From Achatina immaculata (taxonomy: Eukaryota > Mollusca > Gastropoda > Stylommatophora > Achatinidae), in NCBI GenBank assembly GCA_009760885.1, contig CM019697.1, positions 32,269,762 through 32,333,761 of the forward strand: a stretch of 64,000 bases of DNA. The letters run 5' to 3'. The notes under the pieces are model-generated. The model made no database searches, was not told the DNA's origin, and saw only the letters and a list, made by a program, of their open reading frames with translations. The position numbers and the translations under genes are program-made. Numbering within the stretch: position 1 is the stretch's first letter; each line of letters starts with the position of its first letter. This document shows, piece after piece, positions 32,019 to 42,632 of this stretch.

Positions 32019-33243
32019 TCTTCTTCTTCTTCGTTCGCATTGTCTGTCTATATCTGCAGTCCTGTCTCTTGGATAAATTTCACTGTTTTTTGTAATTCAT
32101 GTATGGAACCATAGAGCTTATCTTCTTTAGTGGTTTCACTGGGCCAGTAATTATTTCTCAGTGTCTCGTAGTTGATGCAGTTCTGGAGGATATGTTCCAC
32201 AGTTTGGGGCACCTGGGCACATGTACATAGATTAGTAGTACCAACCTTAAACTTTGTATACATATGACTTCGGAGTCATCTGCGTCCTGTTCGGAGACGG
32301 AAGATGGTGACTTGTTCCCTTCTGTTTAGCATGTGATAGTCATCATGTGGTGGTGTTTGTGGCTTCCTGTAGGTTTTTATCATGCTTTTCTTCTGATTAT
32401 AGGTGATTGGTATGTCTGGTTGCTCCATTTCAGTGCCCTCTTTGGCCAGGTGGTCAGCTTTCTCATTGCCTGGTATCCCACAGTGGGAGGGAATCCATTG
32501 CAAAGTGACTCCATATTGTAAGCCAATTTTTGACAAGGCATCCTTAAGGTCTGGTAGTTTGTTGCACTGAAGAGCCTCCAGTACTGATCTTGCATCTGTG
32601 AGAATTACTACAGGACATGTATCAATTCTGGAGTCTGATAGTTTTTCAACTGCAGCAATAATTGCCCTAACTTCTGCATCAAAGTTGTTGCAGTATTTAC
32701 CAGTGGGTATGGAAATCTTGTCAATGGTGTTGTTTGGATATTCAATATATGCTCCTGCCCCTCCATTCTTTATGGCATTATGTGCAGATCCATCTGTATA
32801 CACACGTATCCAGGTGTCACATGGATATCTGTCATCTAGAACACTAAGTGTGGCTGTTGATCTTACAAGACTGCTCTGCATCTCACCATTCTGCACACCT
32901 TTCACTTCAGTCTGAATAGCTATTTGTGTATAATCTGCTTCTTTCCATGGTGTATGCTCTGGTACAGATGATAATGGAGCGACTACAGTTGGAAGGTCAG
33001 GTATCAGCTTACGCATACGCTTGGCCTGATGAATGAAGCTGCTTCTTTTAAGCCGTCCTAATGCCAAGTTATTGAATCTCTCCTTCAGGGGATGGCTTAC
33101 AGAGCTAAGGAATTTTTCTCCCATAGTCATGACCTTTGTGTCTCTACGTTCCTTTAGCGGTTGAACACCAACTATTTTCTGCACTTCTACTATTGGTGTG
33201 GACCTCATGGCACCTGTGATAATCCGTAGTGACTGATTTTGAA
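32019..33243 (-). mobile_element. RNH-L LINE inserted in CR1-L, 13-bp TSD
   Basis: A 1225-bp minus-strand insert bounded by perfect 13-bp copies of ctgcccatctttg at 32006-32018 and 33244-33256. Its 3' end reads gcgaacgaagaagaagaaga in element orientation. The RT domain is missing, so this is a 5'-truncated copy carrying the RNase H and C-terminal domains. It is younger than the CR1-L copy it interrupts. Confidence 0.95.
32048..33208 (-). pseudogene. RNase H domain protein of RNH-L LINE
   Basis: In LINEs of the I-like group, RNase H removes the RNA strand during insertion. The first 310 residues contain a complete catalytic set: D139 (VYTDGSA), E179 (FDAEVRAI), D205 (ILTDARSV) and D252 (PGNEKADHLAK). 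An in-frame TGA at 32276-32278 follows RLRTGRR, where the family has Arg. After it the same frame continues for 71 residues (MYTKFKVGTTNLCTCAQV, TVEHILQNC, ETGLQI), a Cys/His C-terminal domain. The single stop fits CGA to TGA decay, so this is a young pseudogene. Confidence 0.9.
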
Positions 33244-33778
33244 CTGCCCATCTTTGGAATACCCTCCAATCCTATATTAAAAAAATATAAACTATACTCC
33301 TTCCTACAACTACAAACTCTTCAAATATCTATTTGATGTCGATTACATGCCTCAATGATTCACAAAAGTTATTCTAGACTACTCTTACAGACACCGAACT
33401 CGGTCAAACTGTTTATTATGAATAGTACCAAAATTCTGTTTGGTAGATAATCATTTATATATGTATGTAGTTACTTTCTGTAGTCATTTATATATGTATG
33501 TATGCCACTTCTGTAGTCATTTATATATGTATGTAGGTACTTTCTGAAGTCATTTATATATGTGTGTAGTTACTTTCTGTACTGAGTGCATGGATAGGAG
33601 TGAAATGTGAATGTATACTTTTATTTTATGTCTCTCGGCTTTCCAATGTTAGTTATGTTGGTTATATGAGCAGAATATGTGTAGAATGTCTGGAACAGAG
33701 TGAAAGTTGTATGATAAAGGGCAGAATGTCAGACGGGCCTGCGTGCCCAGTTCTTAACCCTTTGGAAATAAATATCAA

Positions 33779-33815
<37 letters not shown>

Positions 33816-33817
<2 letters not shown>

Positions 33818-34404
33818 GTCTTTCTGATTCTATTACTGTACTTTCTTTATTTAGCAGCTACATTATTCTGTTTTTATGTTCATTATTTTTGTTGACGTCT
33901 TAATGTGTATACTTTTAAAATGATGTATGTATGTAAGTTAAAACTGTACATTATATAAGGTTTCGGTTTTATTTTTTACTTTTATTTCGAGCATGGCACA
34001 TAACATTCATGATACAAGTTTTTCTGTGTCATGGCTTCGTTTCCTTTCTGGGGGTGTCACGATTTCGATCAGACAGCCACTGCTGACTGCGCTACCGAAC
34101 ACCTTTTTTTTTCCGGGGGGACTTTTGTGCAAGATAGCGAAGTTTATTGATGCTTTGTACTCTCGTGGCTCTAGACGGTTGCTAGCCATACCGGAGTCCG
34201 TGGTTAAAGTTGCAGGTAGTTCTCCTTTCATTTTTTTTCTCTTTCACGTCTAAAAGTGCTTTGTTTATGAAATTTTTTTCGAGGTCTAACCATACAACAC
34301 CGTGTTCTATTACTTTACTGCGGAAAACTCTCCTTGTTTTCTGTTTGTTAATATTTGTATCAGGAAAAGACGAAGTGAAGGCGTTGTCCGATGAGGTAAT
34401 CAGC
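33816..34404. other. AT-rich spacer, no gene seen
   Basis: Two opposing ~75-86-residue frames at 33993-34253 overlap and have no domain. No RNA gene seen. Confidence 0.45.
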
Positions 34405-34880
34405 GACCTTTAGCTGAGATGCTAGCGTTAGGGTTAGCAAACCATAGCTGATATGCTAGCGTCAGGGTTAGCAAACCATAGCTGATATGCTAGCGTCAGG
34501 GTTAGCAAACCATAGCTGATATACTAGCGTCAGGGTTAGCAAACCACAGCTGATATGCTAGCATCAGGGTTAGCAAACCATAGCTGATATGCTAGCGTCA
34601 GGGTTAACAAACCATAGCTGACCAAGACCCTGTCCCACCTCTCCGTGGTACCCCCAGTAACAGGCCTAGCCTGGCTAACGGAGGAAGGATCGCCATAGTT
34701 GCCATGGTGGTGGAGTCTGCTAAAGAAACATTGCATACCTCTCCCCCCCCCCCCCCGCCGCTTCTTAGCTGTACTCCGGGACTGAAAAAATAGCTGCCAT
34801 AACCCGCTTCCACGCCGATACGGAGCTGTAGCCCAACACTTCCACAGCGTCGGCTGCAAAGAACACCAGCTCGCAGTAAC
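34405..34880 (+). repeat. dispersed repeat P, copy 1, with 34-bp minisatellite
   Basis: Six units of agctgatatgctagcgtcag plus ggttagcaaaccat lead into a ~250-bp body (gaccaagaccctgtcccacc, cccccagtaacaggcctagc, atagctgccataacccgc) that contains a ~16-base C run at ~34742. The body recurs reversed at 47085-47290 and direct at 61335-61560. Only this copy has an expanded minisatellite. The minus-strand frames over it are low quality. Confidence 0.8.
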
Positions 34881-35476
34881 AGGGAGGTAATGCAAGTACA
34901 AACTCAGGAAAACATGGAACCAAACAGCCATGAATTAGAGGCAGTGGAGGCAACGGGTTATTACATGTTTATTTTCTGTTAGACATTTTATGTAGCACGT
35001 GTAAACAAATCAGAAAAAAAATTGATCTCTCGTGTTCGCGGATCAATCATGGCACCCACACAAACTACTTCGGAAAGTCATTTACATTGTGTGCTATTTA
35101 GAAATTGTTTATGTGGGAAAAGGGCTCATTTACTTCCGTGGTTTTGTGTAAGTTCTGTAGATTCTGCTGCACGGCTTTTAAATCACACAAGTTGCGGTTT
35201 CATGAGGACAATAGCTGTTTCTATATGGTAATGGTATTTCCATGCTTTCTGTTATGCTGGAAACATGTTTCTCTATTAATGTTATTGTTGTTGCTGATGT
35301 TGCTATTATTGTTGTTATTCTCAGTGGTGCTGTCAACTTCTTGTAACGGCTACTGATGGTTTTTTTTTTATAAAGAAATGCCATTTTATGGCGAAGAACT
35401 TCATAGTGGAACTTTTTTATTATTATTAATTAGTGATCAGTCAGTTTTAGGAGGTGAATCTAAACGACCTAATCTA
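34881..35476. other. spacer, no gene seen
   Basis: Mixed sequence. A TTG/TTA repeat lies near 35275-35315. Confidence 0.45.
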
Positions 35477-35697
35477 TACTCTCTGTCTCTCTATCTCTGT
35501 TTTTGTCTCTGTCTCTCTCTGTCTCTCTGTGTCTCTGTATCTCTGTCTCTCTCTGCCTCTCTCTCTCTCTCTTTGTCACTCTCTGTCTTTCTCAGTCTCT
35601 CGCTCTGTCTCTTTCTCAGTCTTTGACTCTGCATCTCCCTTTCTATCTCTCTCTCTCTCTCTCTGTCGCTGTCTCTCTCTTTGTCTCTCACTCTTTG
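35477..35697. repeat. degenerate CTCTGT-rich tract
   Basis: About 220 bp of CT/CTGT repeats. All open frames over it are low-complexity. Confidence 0.9.
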
Positions 35698-35699
35698 CA

Positions 35700-35818
35700 C
35701 TAATATAACATTAGCTGAATGATTACGTTAAAATGAAAACTGAGTTATGAAGGTAAGAATATTGGGCCCGGTCCTAGATTCTTCACCTTTAAAAAAAAAT
35801 TAGGCTATTTCGTTCATT
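35700..35818 (+). mobile_element. CR1-L LINE 3' UTR remnant
   Basis: A diverged version of the family end: gttatgaaggtaagaatatt, gggcccggtcctagattctt, cacctttaaaaaaaaa, then ttcgttcatt. Only the UTR is left. Confidence 0.6.
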
Positions 35819-36480
35819 TGCTATCTTCTGTCCTCCCTACTCCCTTCCCCAAACCTCTCTCTTCTCACTCTCGCCGTTCCTTCTCTGCACATACACACAC
35901 TACACTACACACACACACTAAAGCTGAAAAGACAATTAAGGACAGTAACAAAACAACAACCATGTGGAAAGACAATACATGGAAGCTACTTAAAACAAAA
36001 CAGACGGAAAAGACAAGTAATCAAGAAAAACCAATAAAATGATTATTTATTTAACGAGCTTCATGTAGCAGTTACGTCCCTTTTTCTTGGTTTCCTCAGC
36101 GAAACTCTAGAAAACTTGCATTACTTTAGATCTGATATGGGCTACAGTTACTTTCTATACATTCCTGGAAAGAAGCAGAAAGAACAAGCTCCTAACCCAG
36201 TTCCAAAAACCGTTTGGGGCTACATGAAACCTCATTCCGTTGACTAAACGTATGCAAACACAAAAAATGTGCTTCTAGGATCCAGACAATTGAGAACATC
36301 ACTGACACAGACTTCTTATCCTCTACGTTCCCCTTCTTCACGTGCAGTGCCGTGTCTTGAAGACAAATAAACTTCCGGATAAAGCTGGGTGGTTTGCTTC
36401 TTATAAACGGATATTTCAGGTTTCTGTTATTTCATTTGTTCATACACTGAGTGAATGCCCCCCTCTCTCTATCTCTCTCT
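35819..36480. other. spacer, no gene seen
   Basis: Contains a short CA/CTACA repeat near 35888-35920. No coding evidence. Confidence 0.45.
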
Positions 36481-36585
36481 CTCACTCCCTGTTTCCGTTT
36501 ATCCCATGAGCTGGTAGTCTTTTAAAGTGGCTGAACCATTTGACTGGTTTGTGGTATTGCTGCAACTCTTGCTTCATAAATAAAA

Positions 36586-36836
36586 TAAAGTCATAAACAC
36601 TGACGCCAAACAATGTGAATTGACGCAGAGTCAGCATTATAAAAGCCATAAATACTGACGTCAGCAGGAGTTCCAAGTAGTTTGACTGAGACAGAGTCAG
36701 TAGAAAAGTCATAAATACTGACGTCAGCAGGAGTTCCAAGTAGTTTGACTGAGACAGAGTCAGTAGAAAAGTCATAAATACCAACGTCAGCAGGAGTTCC
36801 AAGTGGTTTGACTGAGGCAGAGTCAATAGAAAAGCA
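36586..36836. repeat. 63-bp tandem repeat
   Basis: About four units containing cataaatactgacgtcagca, ggagttccaagtagtttgac and tgagacagagtcagtagaaa. The unit is a multiple of three, so minus-strand frames stay open (LLTLSQSNYLELLLTSVFM repeats). Confidence 0.95.
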
Positions 36837-37114
36837 TTGGTCACGAAGGAATCGGAGTTGTAGAAATATGAAAGTTGAGGGCTCGTAATCGAGCACAGTT
36901 TTGGATGCACTCCGAAGAAATGTACCGTTTATGAACGAATCGAGTCAGGTTAAAAAAAAGTATAGTAGTCAGAGTCGAATACAATGGACCTTTAGAAGTA
37001 AAAAACTGTCTCTTTCAGGAGGTAATTCGACTTTCAAACTGTTCGACTTCCGACTTTAATTTTCCCATTAGAAATAATGTAAAATGAATTAATCGGTTCC
37101 AGACTTCCAAAAAA

Positions 37115-38278
37115 GATAAAGCGAATTGTCTCATGGATGATTAGAAAACGGAGATGGACATATATCGGTCACGTGATGAGAAGAAACAGTCAGAGAATCC
37201 CAAAACAAGCTATCAAATGGAACACAACAGGCCGAAGAAAAAGAGGTCGACAACATGAAACTCAAAAGAGGACATCGTTAAGAGATTGACTGATTGATTG
37301 ATTTTTATTTCAAAATAGTTAAGAATTGGGCACGAAGACCCATCTAACATTCTGCCCTTTATCATACATCTTTCACTCTATTCCAGACATTCTACAAATA
37401 TGCTTTTCATGTAACAAACACAATTAACATTGAAGCTGAGAGACATAAAATAAAATATAAAATTTACGTTTCGCTCTTATCCATTCACTCAGTACAGAAG
37501 TAACTACATACATATATAAATAACTATCTACTAAACAAAAATTTCAGGACTATTCAGAATAAACAATTAGGTATCTATAAGAGTAGTCTAAAATAACTTT
37601 TAAGTTTTATGATTCATGGAGGCATGTAGTTGACATCAGAAACTGGGAAAGTTTGTAGTTGTAGGAAGGAGTATAATTTATATTTTTTTATACAGGATGG
37701 GAGGGTATTCCAAAGATGAGCAGCAAAATAACTAAAGCTTTTCTTGTAAAGATCAAGTCTAGGTTTTGGAAGACATATGTTGTTCAAGCGTTGGCTGCAC
37801 TTTGGGCTACATTTAAACAGGTTCCATAGATAAGGCGGGGCATGCCGTGAAAGAATTTGATGTACTAACTTGTCTTTGTTGAAGAGGAACCTGTTCTTGA
37901 GAGTCAGTATTTTGATACGTTTGTGCTGGTTAGTTGTTTGTGCTTGATCTTTGTCATTAATAAGCTTTACTGCTTGCTTTTGGAGTGAGCAAAGCCTCTT
38001 TGTATTTGACACTGAGCAACCATCCCATATTGTTGAGCAATAGTCTAAATGTGTTTGTATATGTGATATGTAGTATATCTTCCTTGTGTCTTGATCGATG
38101 GAGGGTTTAATTTTGGCTAATGGTATATTTTTTGTGCGATGAGTTTTCAAGAGAGAGGCCAAATTAGCAGCAATAAAATCCCTTGATGAGGATAAGAAGC
38201 TCGCCGAAAACAGGAAAACTTGGCGAACTACCATGCGAGCCCTATTTGACGTTTAACGGTACAGGGAGAAGAAGAAGT
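37115..38278 (+). mobile_element. RTE-A LINE inside Tigger-like element
   Basis: The 3' part of RTE-A: ISWMIRKRRWTYIGHVMRRN-like sequence, then the RETQKRT segment, interrupted by CR1-L, then resuming with the KLAALKSLDED-type segment and ALFDV plus stop. It is flanked by cttccaaaaa at 37104-37113 and 38279-38288 (10-bp target-site duplication). The tail gttaagagaggcc is split exactly by the nested element. Confidence 0.85.
37286..38148 (-). mobile_element. CR1-L LINE inside the nested RTE-A
   Basis: An 863-bp minus-strand insert bounded by aagaga (37280-37285 and 38149-38154). Its frame (37614-38234) is continuous: IDQDTRKIYYISHIQTHLDY, CSTIWDGCSVSNTKRLCSL, QILSRHAPPYLW and AAHLWNTLPSCIKKYKLYSF. 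The 3' UTR follows with ggcagaatgttagatgggtc-type sequence and a (TCAA)n tail. It is the best-preserved C-terminal region of the family here. The frame's apparent start lies in flanking DNA. Confidence 0.9.
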
Positions 38279-39234
38279 CTTCCAAAAACGTACCCATTAT
38301 AGAACATTTTATATGCAAGTACAGATATTGCTTATTTAAACCCGCATAATAGTCCTAACACGTATTAAATCATACATTAACACTATAAAATTGTTAATAA
38401 TGACAATACCTTTCATGTTAAAATAATGTTTTAATGCTATAGAATTATAAAACAATAAAAAAAGTGTAGTGGACCTTATCTTTACCGAGGAGTGATGAAA
38501 GTGGAGAGCAAAGTTGGGGGTTGAGGGGGGGGGGTGGGGGAATAAGTGATATTACTTTTTGGATGGCGAGTCACCTTTCACAAAATCACCAGGGCTGGAA
38601 TCATCAGGTGACTGGCCTGGAAACATCAGGTTGCTGGCCTTGAATTACCAGGTGACAGACCTGGTGGTGTAGATTCTCTTCCTTCTCTTGAGTCTTAACA
38701 GTTGAGGGTTTGGGGCTCACTAACACTAGCACTGCAAGCGTTAAGTTCCTTTTTTTTTCAGATCTGTCCTGGTCATTACATTCTTCCTCCAAGGCTTTTT
38801 CAGCTCTGGTAACTTTCTGTGGTGCCATCAGTTTTTAAAGATTTTTAAAAATCCAAAGAAATCGCAGTAAAAATATGCTCGTAAAACACACGCTGAATTT
38901 GACAGATGTTTACTGGACCGAAGTCGTGCAGAAATGACCACGTGATTCTGCGTCTTCGCTAGGGTGGCCGCGTTTGCTTTGGTCGACTTTCCAATTTTTT
39001 GTTTGTTTGTTTGTTTGTTCCAGATTCAAACCAGATTTCCTTCGAAATTTTTGGTTGAGTTTCAAATTGTTCGAGTATCAAACAGTTCGACTTTTGAGTG
39101 TCCACTGTACTTGCTGTGGCGACTTTATAGCTCTGGAAACCATGTTTGAAATATTTTTTAAAAATCGCCTGCCAAGCTGGCCAGGAATAAAGTAAAAAAA
39201 AAGTCAGTCGTAAATTAATATTTAATTTAGACAA

Positions 39235-39875
39235 CAGTCAGTACCTAACTACCCAACTTACGAATGTCCGAGTTACGAACAACCCGTAGTACGATCAACC
39301 CCCCCCCCCTTTCTTTTCTGTAAAGTCTAATATATTAAAAATTTAAGTTACGTACAACGGTTCGTAATAACAAATAGGCGCTACTTTTTGCGGCGCGTAT
39401 CAAAACATTTCGCGTCTGCAGCGATTCGTCAGTTTCCCTAATGTTTTCTTTTAATGTTAGAAGGGTACTCTGTAGAGAGTATATATATATCACACAACCG
39501 ATGTTAGAAACGAACCGTGCCTAACTGTTCTGGTAAAATTCCCGTTTCCATGCCATTAAGGCATATTGGGGAACGCGGTGTTAGGCCCGTATTTTCCATG
39601 ACCTTCGGTACATGAAAGTGTGATGTGGTCAGTTATTACGCCTGGCCGCTTTACCTTATCAGATTTCTCTGGTACCCATTTTTAGAGGTTGGATGAACCC
39701 CGGGGCCTTTTTGGCGTGTACCATAAAAAAAAATCCCACTGTTGGGACTGTACCCGGTACCACCTGGTGCCTAACCACTCTGCTAACCAGGCCGCCAATT
39801 GTTCTGATTTACGTACAAATTCAGCTTATGAACGGACTAAGGAGTGAAACTCGTTCGTAACCCGAGAACTGCCTG
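39235..39875. mobile_element. MITE-like element with Tigger-type ends (candidate)
   Basis: The left end is cagtcagtacctaactaccc followed by aacttacgaatgtccgag. The right end reversed is caggcagttctcgggttacg and aacgag, with TA next to the right end. The interior holds no gene but contains a C run at 39300 and an (AT)n run at 39480. A SINE sits inside at 39533-39796. A partial second copy without the SINE lies at 44293-44371. Confidence 0.5.
39533..39796 (-). mobile_element. tRNA-derived SINE, copy 1
   Basis: A 264-bp minus-strand SINE. The polymerase III A box (tagcagagtgg) lies at 39783-39773 and a B-box-like sequence (ggttcatcc) at 39699-39691, followed by a body shared with 47409-47674 (ggccaggcgt, actgaccacatcac, aaggtcatggaaaat). 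Flanks aactgttctg (39523-39532) and aattgttctg (39797-39806) form a 10-bp duplication with one mismatch. The box spacing is lengthened by a T-rich insert. Confidence 0.85.
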
Positions 39876-40689
39876 TAACGTAATTTCACGCTGAAGTGAG
39901 AGACCACCCCTGACTTAGGAGAAAATACAACTTGCATTTCTAGGACTCCGTTTTTTGTTTGTTTGTTTGTTTGTTTGTTTTTGTTATTAATTTCATCTCA
40001 GTTTAGATGACAGCCATTCGTGAACCAGTTTCTTTCAGGAGTTAACGTTTGGTCAGTTTCCTGATAGAATTAACCTTTGACCTTTTCTTTATAGAAACCG
40101 TCCTGTGATTGGTTCTTTTTTTTTTTGTAATTTGAAAAAGAAAAACGAATGTTTGATAGCTGAAAGGTGTTACAAACTACAAGTTTTCACAGAAGCCCGA
40201 GTACACAAATAATCAATATAAAGCAAACACAATTTGAAACGGAAGCCAAGCATAATAACAAATACTTTTATAATGTAGGCGAAAGTAATGAAAATGGCAG
40301 GTGAAAACAGCTGACTGGGCTTGGAAGACATCAGAGTAATAAATTCCTGCATTTTCGGATAGGCAGCACGATTCCTTTCGCTTCATCAAGCGTAGACGCA
40401 TTAAAAACTTCGATCTCATTTTATGCAGTCGTTTGGCGCACACAGGTCTTCAAAACTACTCAGGTAGCTGAGGCCCAGATAACATGATCTGACGCAACTG
40501 AAGCGGTATGAAAAGAAAATTGACAGAATTTCGACCTCTAATCCATCCCTCTTGCTACGGGGGGGGGGGGGGGAATGCATGAGTCGGACCTGTTCAGCAT
40601 AACAGCAATCGCGATGCACCGCCAGACATGCAAACGTCCATCGATATCTAAAACTGACCTGGTGGAAATGGAACACGGTGAAGAAATGG
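39876..40689. other. spacer, no gene seen
   Basis: Includes a (GTTT)n run at 39957-39982 and a 14-base G run at 40560-40573. The minus-strand frames at 40170-40676 show no domain. Confidence 0.45.
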
Positions 40690-40980
40690 AAACCAGGACA
40701 GACTCAATCGAAAAAGTTTATGGTAACTAGGGTAGATTCAGCAAAGAAGTTTATGGTATCCAGCAGAGATTCAAACAAACAGTTTATGTTAATCAGCAGA
40801 GATTCAAACAAAAAGATTATGGCAAATAAGAGAGACTCAAACAGAATAGCAACTAGGACAGATTCGGAAAAAAATTGATGGCAATCAAGAGAGACTCAAT
40901 AAAAAGATTTTTGTGGCAACGAGAATAAATTCTACAAATATCTGTGGCAACCAGGAGATATAAACGGCAACAAATGAGGG
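40690..40980. repeat. ~36-bp minisatellite, left block
   Basis: About seven degenerate units around agtttatggtaactagg and cagagattcaaacaaa. Related units reappear at 41565-41655 beyond an RTE-C insertion, so one array was split. Confidence 0.8.
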
Positions 40981-41564
40981 ATTCATTCATTCATTTGCAT
41001 GTCCCTTGCGGAACTTTGCCTCCCTAACAGCACTCCTGTAGGCCTCTCGGTTATGAGCAAGATGGCCTGCTGCTGATGCATACATTTGCAGATCATCAAC
41101 GATGTCTTGCAGCCATCTTCGCCTTGGTCTTCCTCTCTTTCTTTTTCTCATTATGTACAATTCCAAGACGGTCTTCTCTAGATTATCATGACGTTTAATG
41201 TGTCCAAAGTATTTAAGTTTTCTCACTTTAATCTTCTTTACTAACCAGCCTTCTTCAATATTAAGTTCTTGTAGTATGGATATATGTGTTCTTTTTTGTG
41301 TCTATGATATTTGAAGAACTATTCTGTAGCATTTACATTCAAAGGCATTTATGTGTTTCTCAGATGTGTTGTTAAGTGTCCAGGTCTCACAGGCATATGT
41401 TGCGATGAGAAAGATGCATGCCCTTAAAAATCTTATTTTTGTGGTTCTGTTTGTTCCTATCCACAGATCCTTTAGTTGTTTTACTTTCTGAAGATCGATA
41501 GATGTCCTTTTACTTTCCCTCATTGCATCTCCATTACTAGTTAGTAGTGATCCAATGCATGTTT
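40981..41564 (-). mobile_element. RTE-C LINE, 3' copy
   Basis: The minus strand encodes KVKQLKDLWIGTNRTTKIR, ACIFLIATYACETWTLNNTS, VRKLKYFGHIKRHDNLEKTV, RGRPRRRWLQDIVDDLQM and ends FRKGHANE. The C-terminal codons run into the (ATGA)n 3' tail (attcattcattc on plus). There is one stop between the two main frames. It is inserted within the 36-bp minisatellite. Confidence 0.85.
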
Positions 41565-41659
41565 AAACAATCAGCATAGACTCAGCAAAAATGTTTCAGA
41601 CAACCAGAATAAATTGAACAAAAAATATGGTATGTAGGAGAGACACATAAGAAATGCTT

Positions 41660-42225
41660 TTATGTTCCCTCTCTCTCTCTTTCTCTCTCTCTCTCTGAAC
41701 CTTAAGTGCCCAGGGCACATGGGGCTTCCACAAAGGTTTTCCACAAATGCCTGTCCTTCGCCTTTTTTTTCTGCTCTTGCCCAGGTGAGCCCTCTATTGC
41801 TCAACATCCTTTCTGTTGTTCTTCTCCATGTCTCTTTTGGTCTACCCTTACTTCTGTTCCCCTGTGGTGTCCATCTTAGTGCTATTTTTGGTAGTGAATT
41901 ATCCTCAACAATTGTTGTCAGTGGCTTCATCTGCCTTTCTGCCAACAAGATGTTATTTCTTATGGTGTCTGGCCAAAATATTTTTCTAATTCTTCGTAAA
42001 CATTTAGTCTGGAAAGAATTCAACTTGTTTTCTATGGTTTTGGTGATTTTCCAGCATTCACTTCCATAGAGTAGTACATTTAGAACATTACTCTTAAATA
42101 TCCTGATTTTCGTATTTATACTTAGTTTTTTTTTATTTCCATATAGTCTGCAGCACTGCAAACGCCTGGTTTGCTCTAGCAAGTCTGCTGTTGATGTCCT
42201 CTGTGCTGTCTCCATTTCCTACTAC
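41660..42225 (-). mobile_element. RTE-B LINE, 3' copy
   Basis: A single open frame from 42215 covers KIRIFKSNVLNVLLYGSECW, RRIRKIFWPDTIRNNILLAE, IALRWTPQGNRSKGRPKETW and CPGHLRFRERER. It ends in (GA)n codons at 41662-41694. The RWRWLGHVLRM segment present in other copies is deleted here. The frame then continues into flanking minisatellite, so the annotated stop is not native. Confidence 0.85.
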
Positions 42226-42235
42226 TCTACTGTTC

Positions 42236-42332
42236 CCTCTCTACACAATCATATTTCCTCTCTGCACAATCATATTTCCTCTCTACACAATCATATTCCC
42301 TCTCTACACAATTATATTCCCTCTCTACTAGG
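42236..42332. repeat. ~22-bp tandem repeat
   Basis: About five units of tctctacacaatcatatttc, with small variants. Confidence 0.9.
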
Positions 42333-42632
42333 TTCTACTCTTTCCTCTCCTGTAACATAAATTCTAGGATCCTCACTGTATTAGAAAACAAATTGTCTAC
42401 CCCACCACAATCATCTATGGCATCCATTTTCTCGGCCTGATGACCGTATCTTTCCTCTCTCTCTCCTTTCCGCTTTTCTTATTCCATGTCTACTGCCAGT
42501 CTGTCACTTCCCACAAGTCTTCGTTCACAGTGCCCTACCGCACACACCTTCGGACATATCTTCTTGCAAGTCATACAAGTCACAGCTAGAAGCTCCCCAC
42601 TTCTGTCTAATTTTTTCACTCATATATATATA
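42333..42632. other. spacer ending in a short (AT)n
   Basis: No gene seen. The last bases form the AT repeat into which the Tc1 element inserted. Confidence 0.5.

Larger units (their letters stand above)
31425..33815 (+). mobile_element. CR1-L LINE, longest copy, interrupted
   Basis: The left part translates to SEHKTLGLITDQHLTWNSHV, AKIKRFIHQDTRKTY, RAVKLISDNDQAQATNQ and QIHSQHAPPYLW, the CR1/Jockey-type RT thumb region. The RNH-L element at 32019-33243 splits it, and it resumes at cccatctttggaataccctc. The 3' UTR holds a ~33-bp local repeat (gtagtcatttatatatgtat, 33445-33580) and the family end gggcagaatgtcagacgggc, finishing in (TC)n. Stops show it is dead. Confidence 0.85.
36982..39107. 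mobile_element. Tigger/pogo-like transposon with nested LINEs
   Basis: The ends are TA-flanked inverted repeats: left caatggacctttagaagtaa, right (reverse complement) cagtggacactcaaaagtcg. Both are followed by ttcgactt..aaactgttcga-type subterminal sequence. Pogo-like elements use TA targets and such ends. The 2126-bp span includes a nested RTE-A copy (37115-38278), so the element itself is ~0.95 kb. A minus-strand frame at 38604-38828 (MAPQKVTRAEKALEEE) may be a remnant of its own gene but shows no clear domain. Confidence 0.65.
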
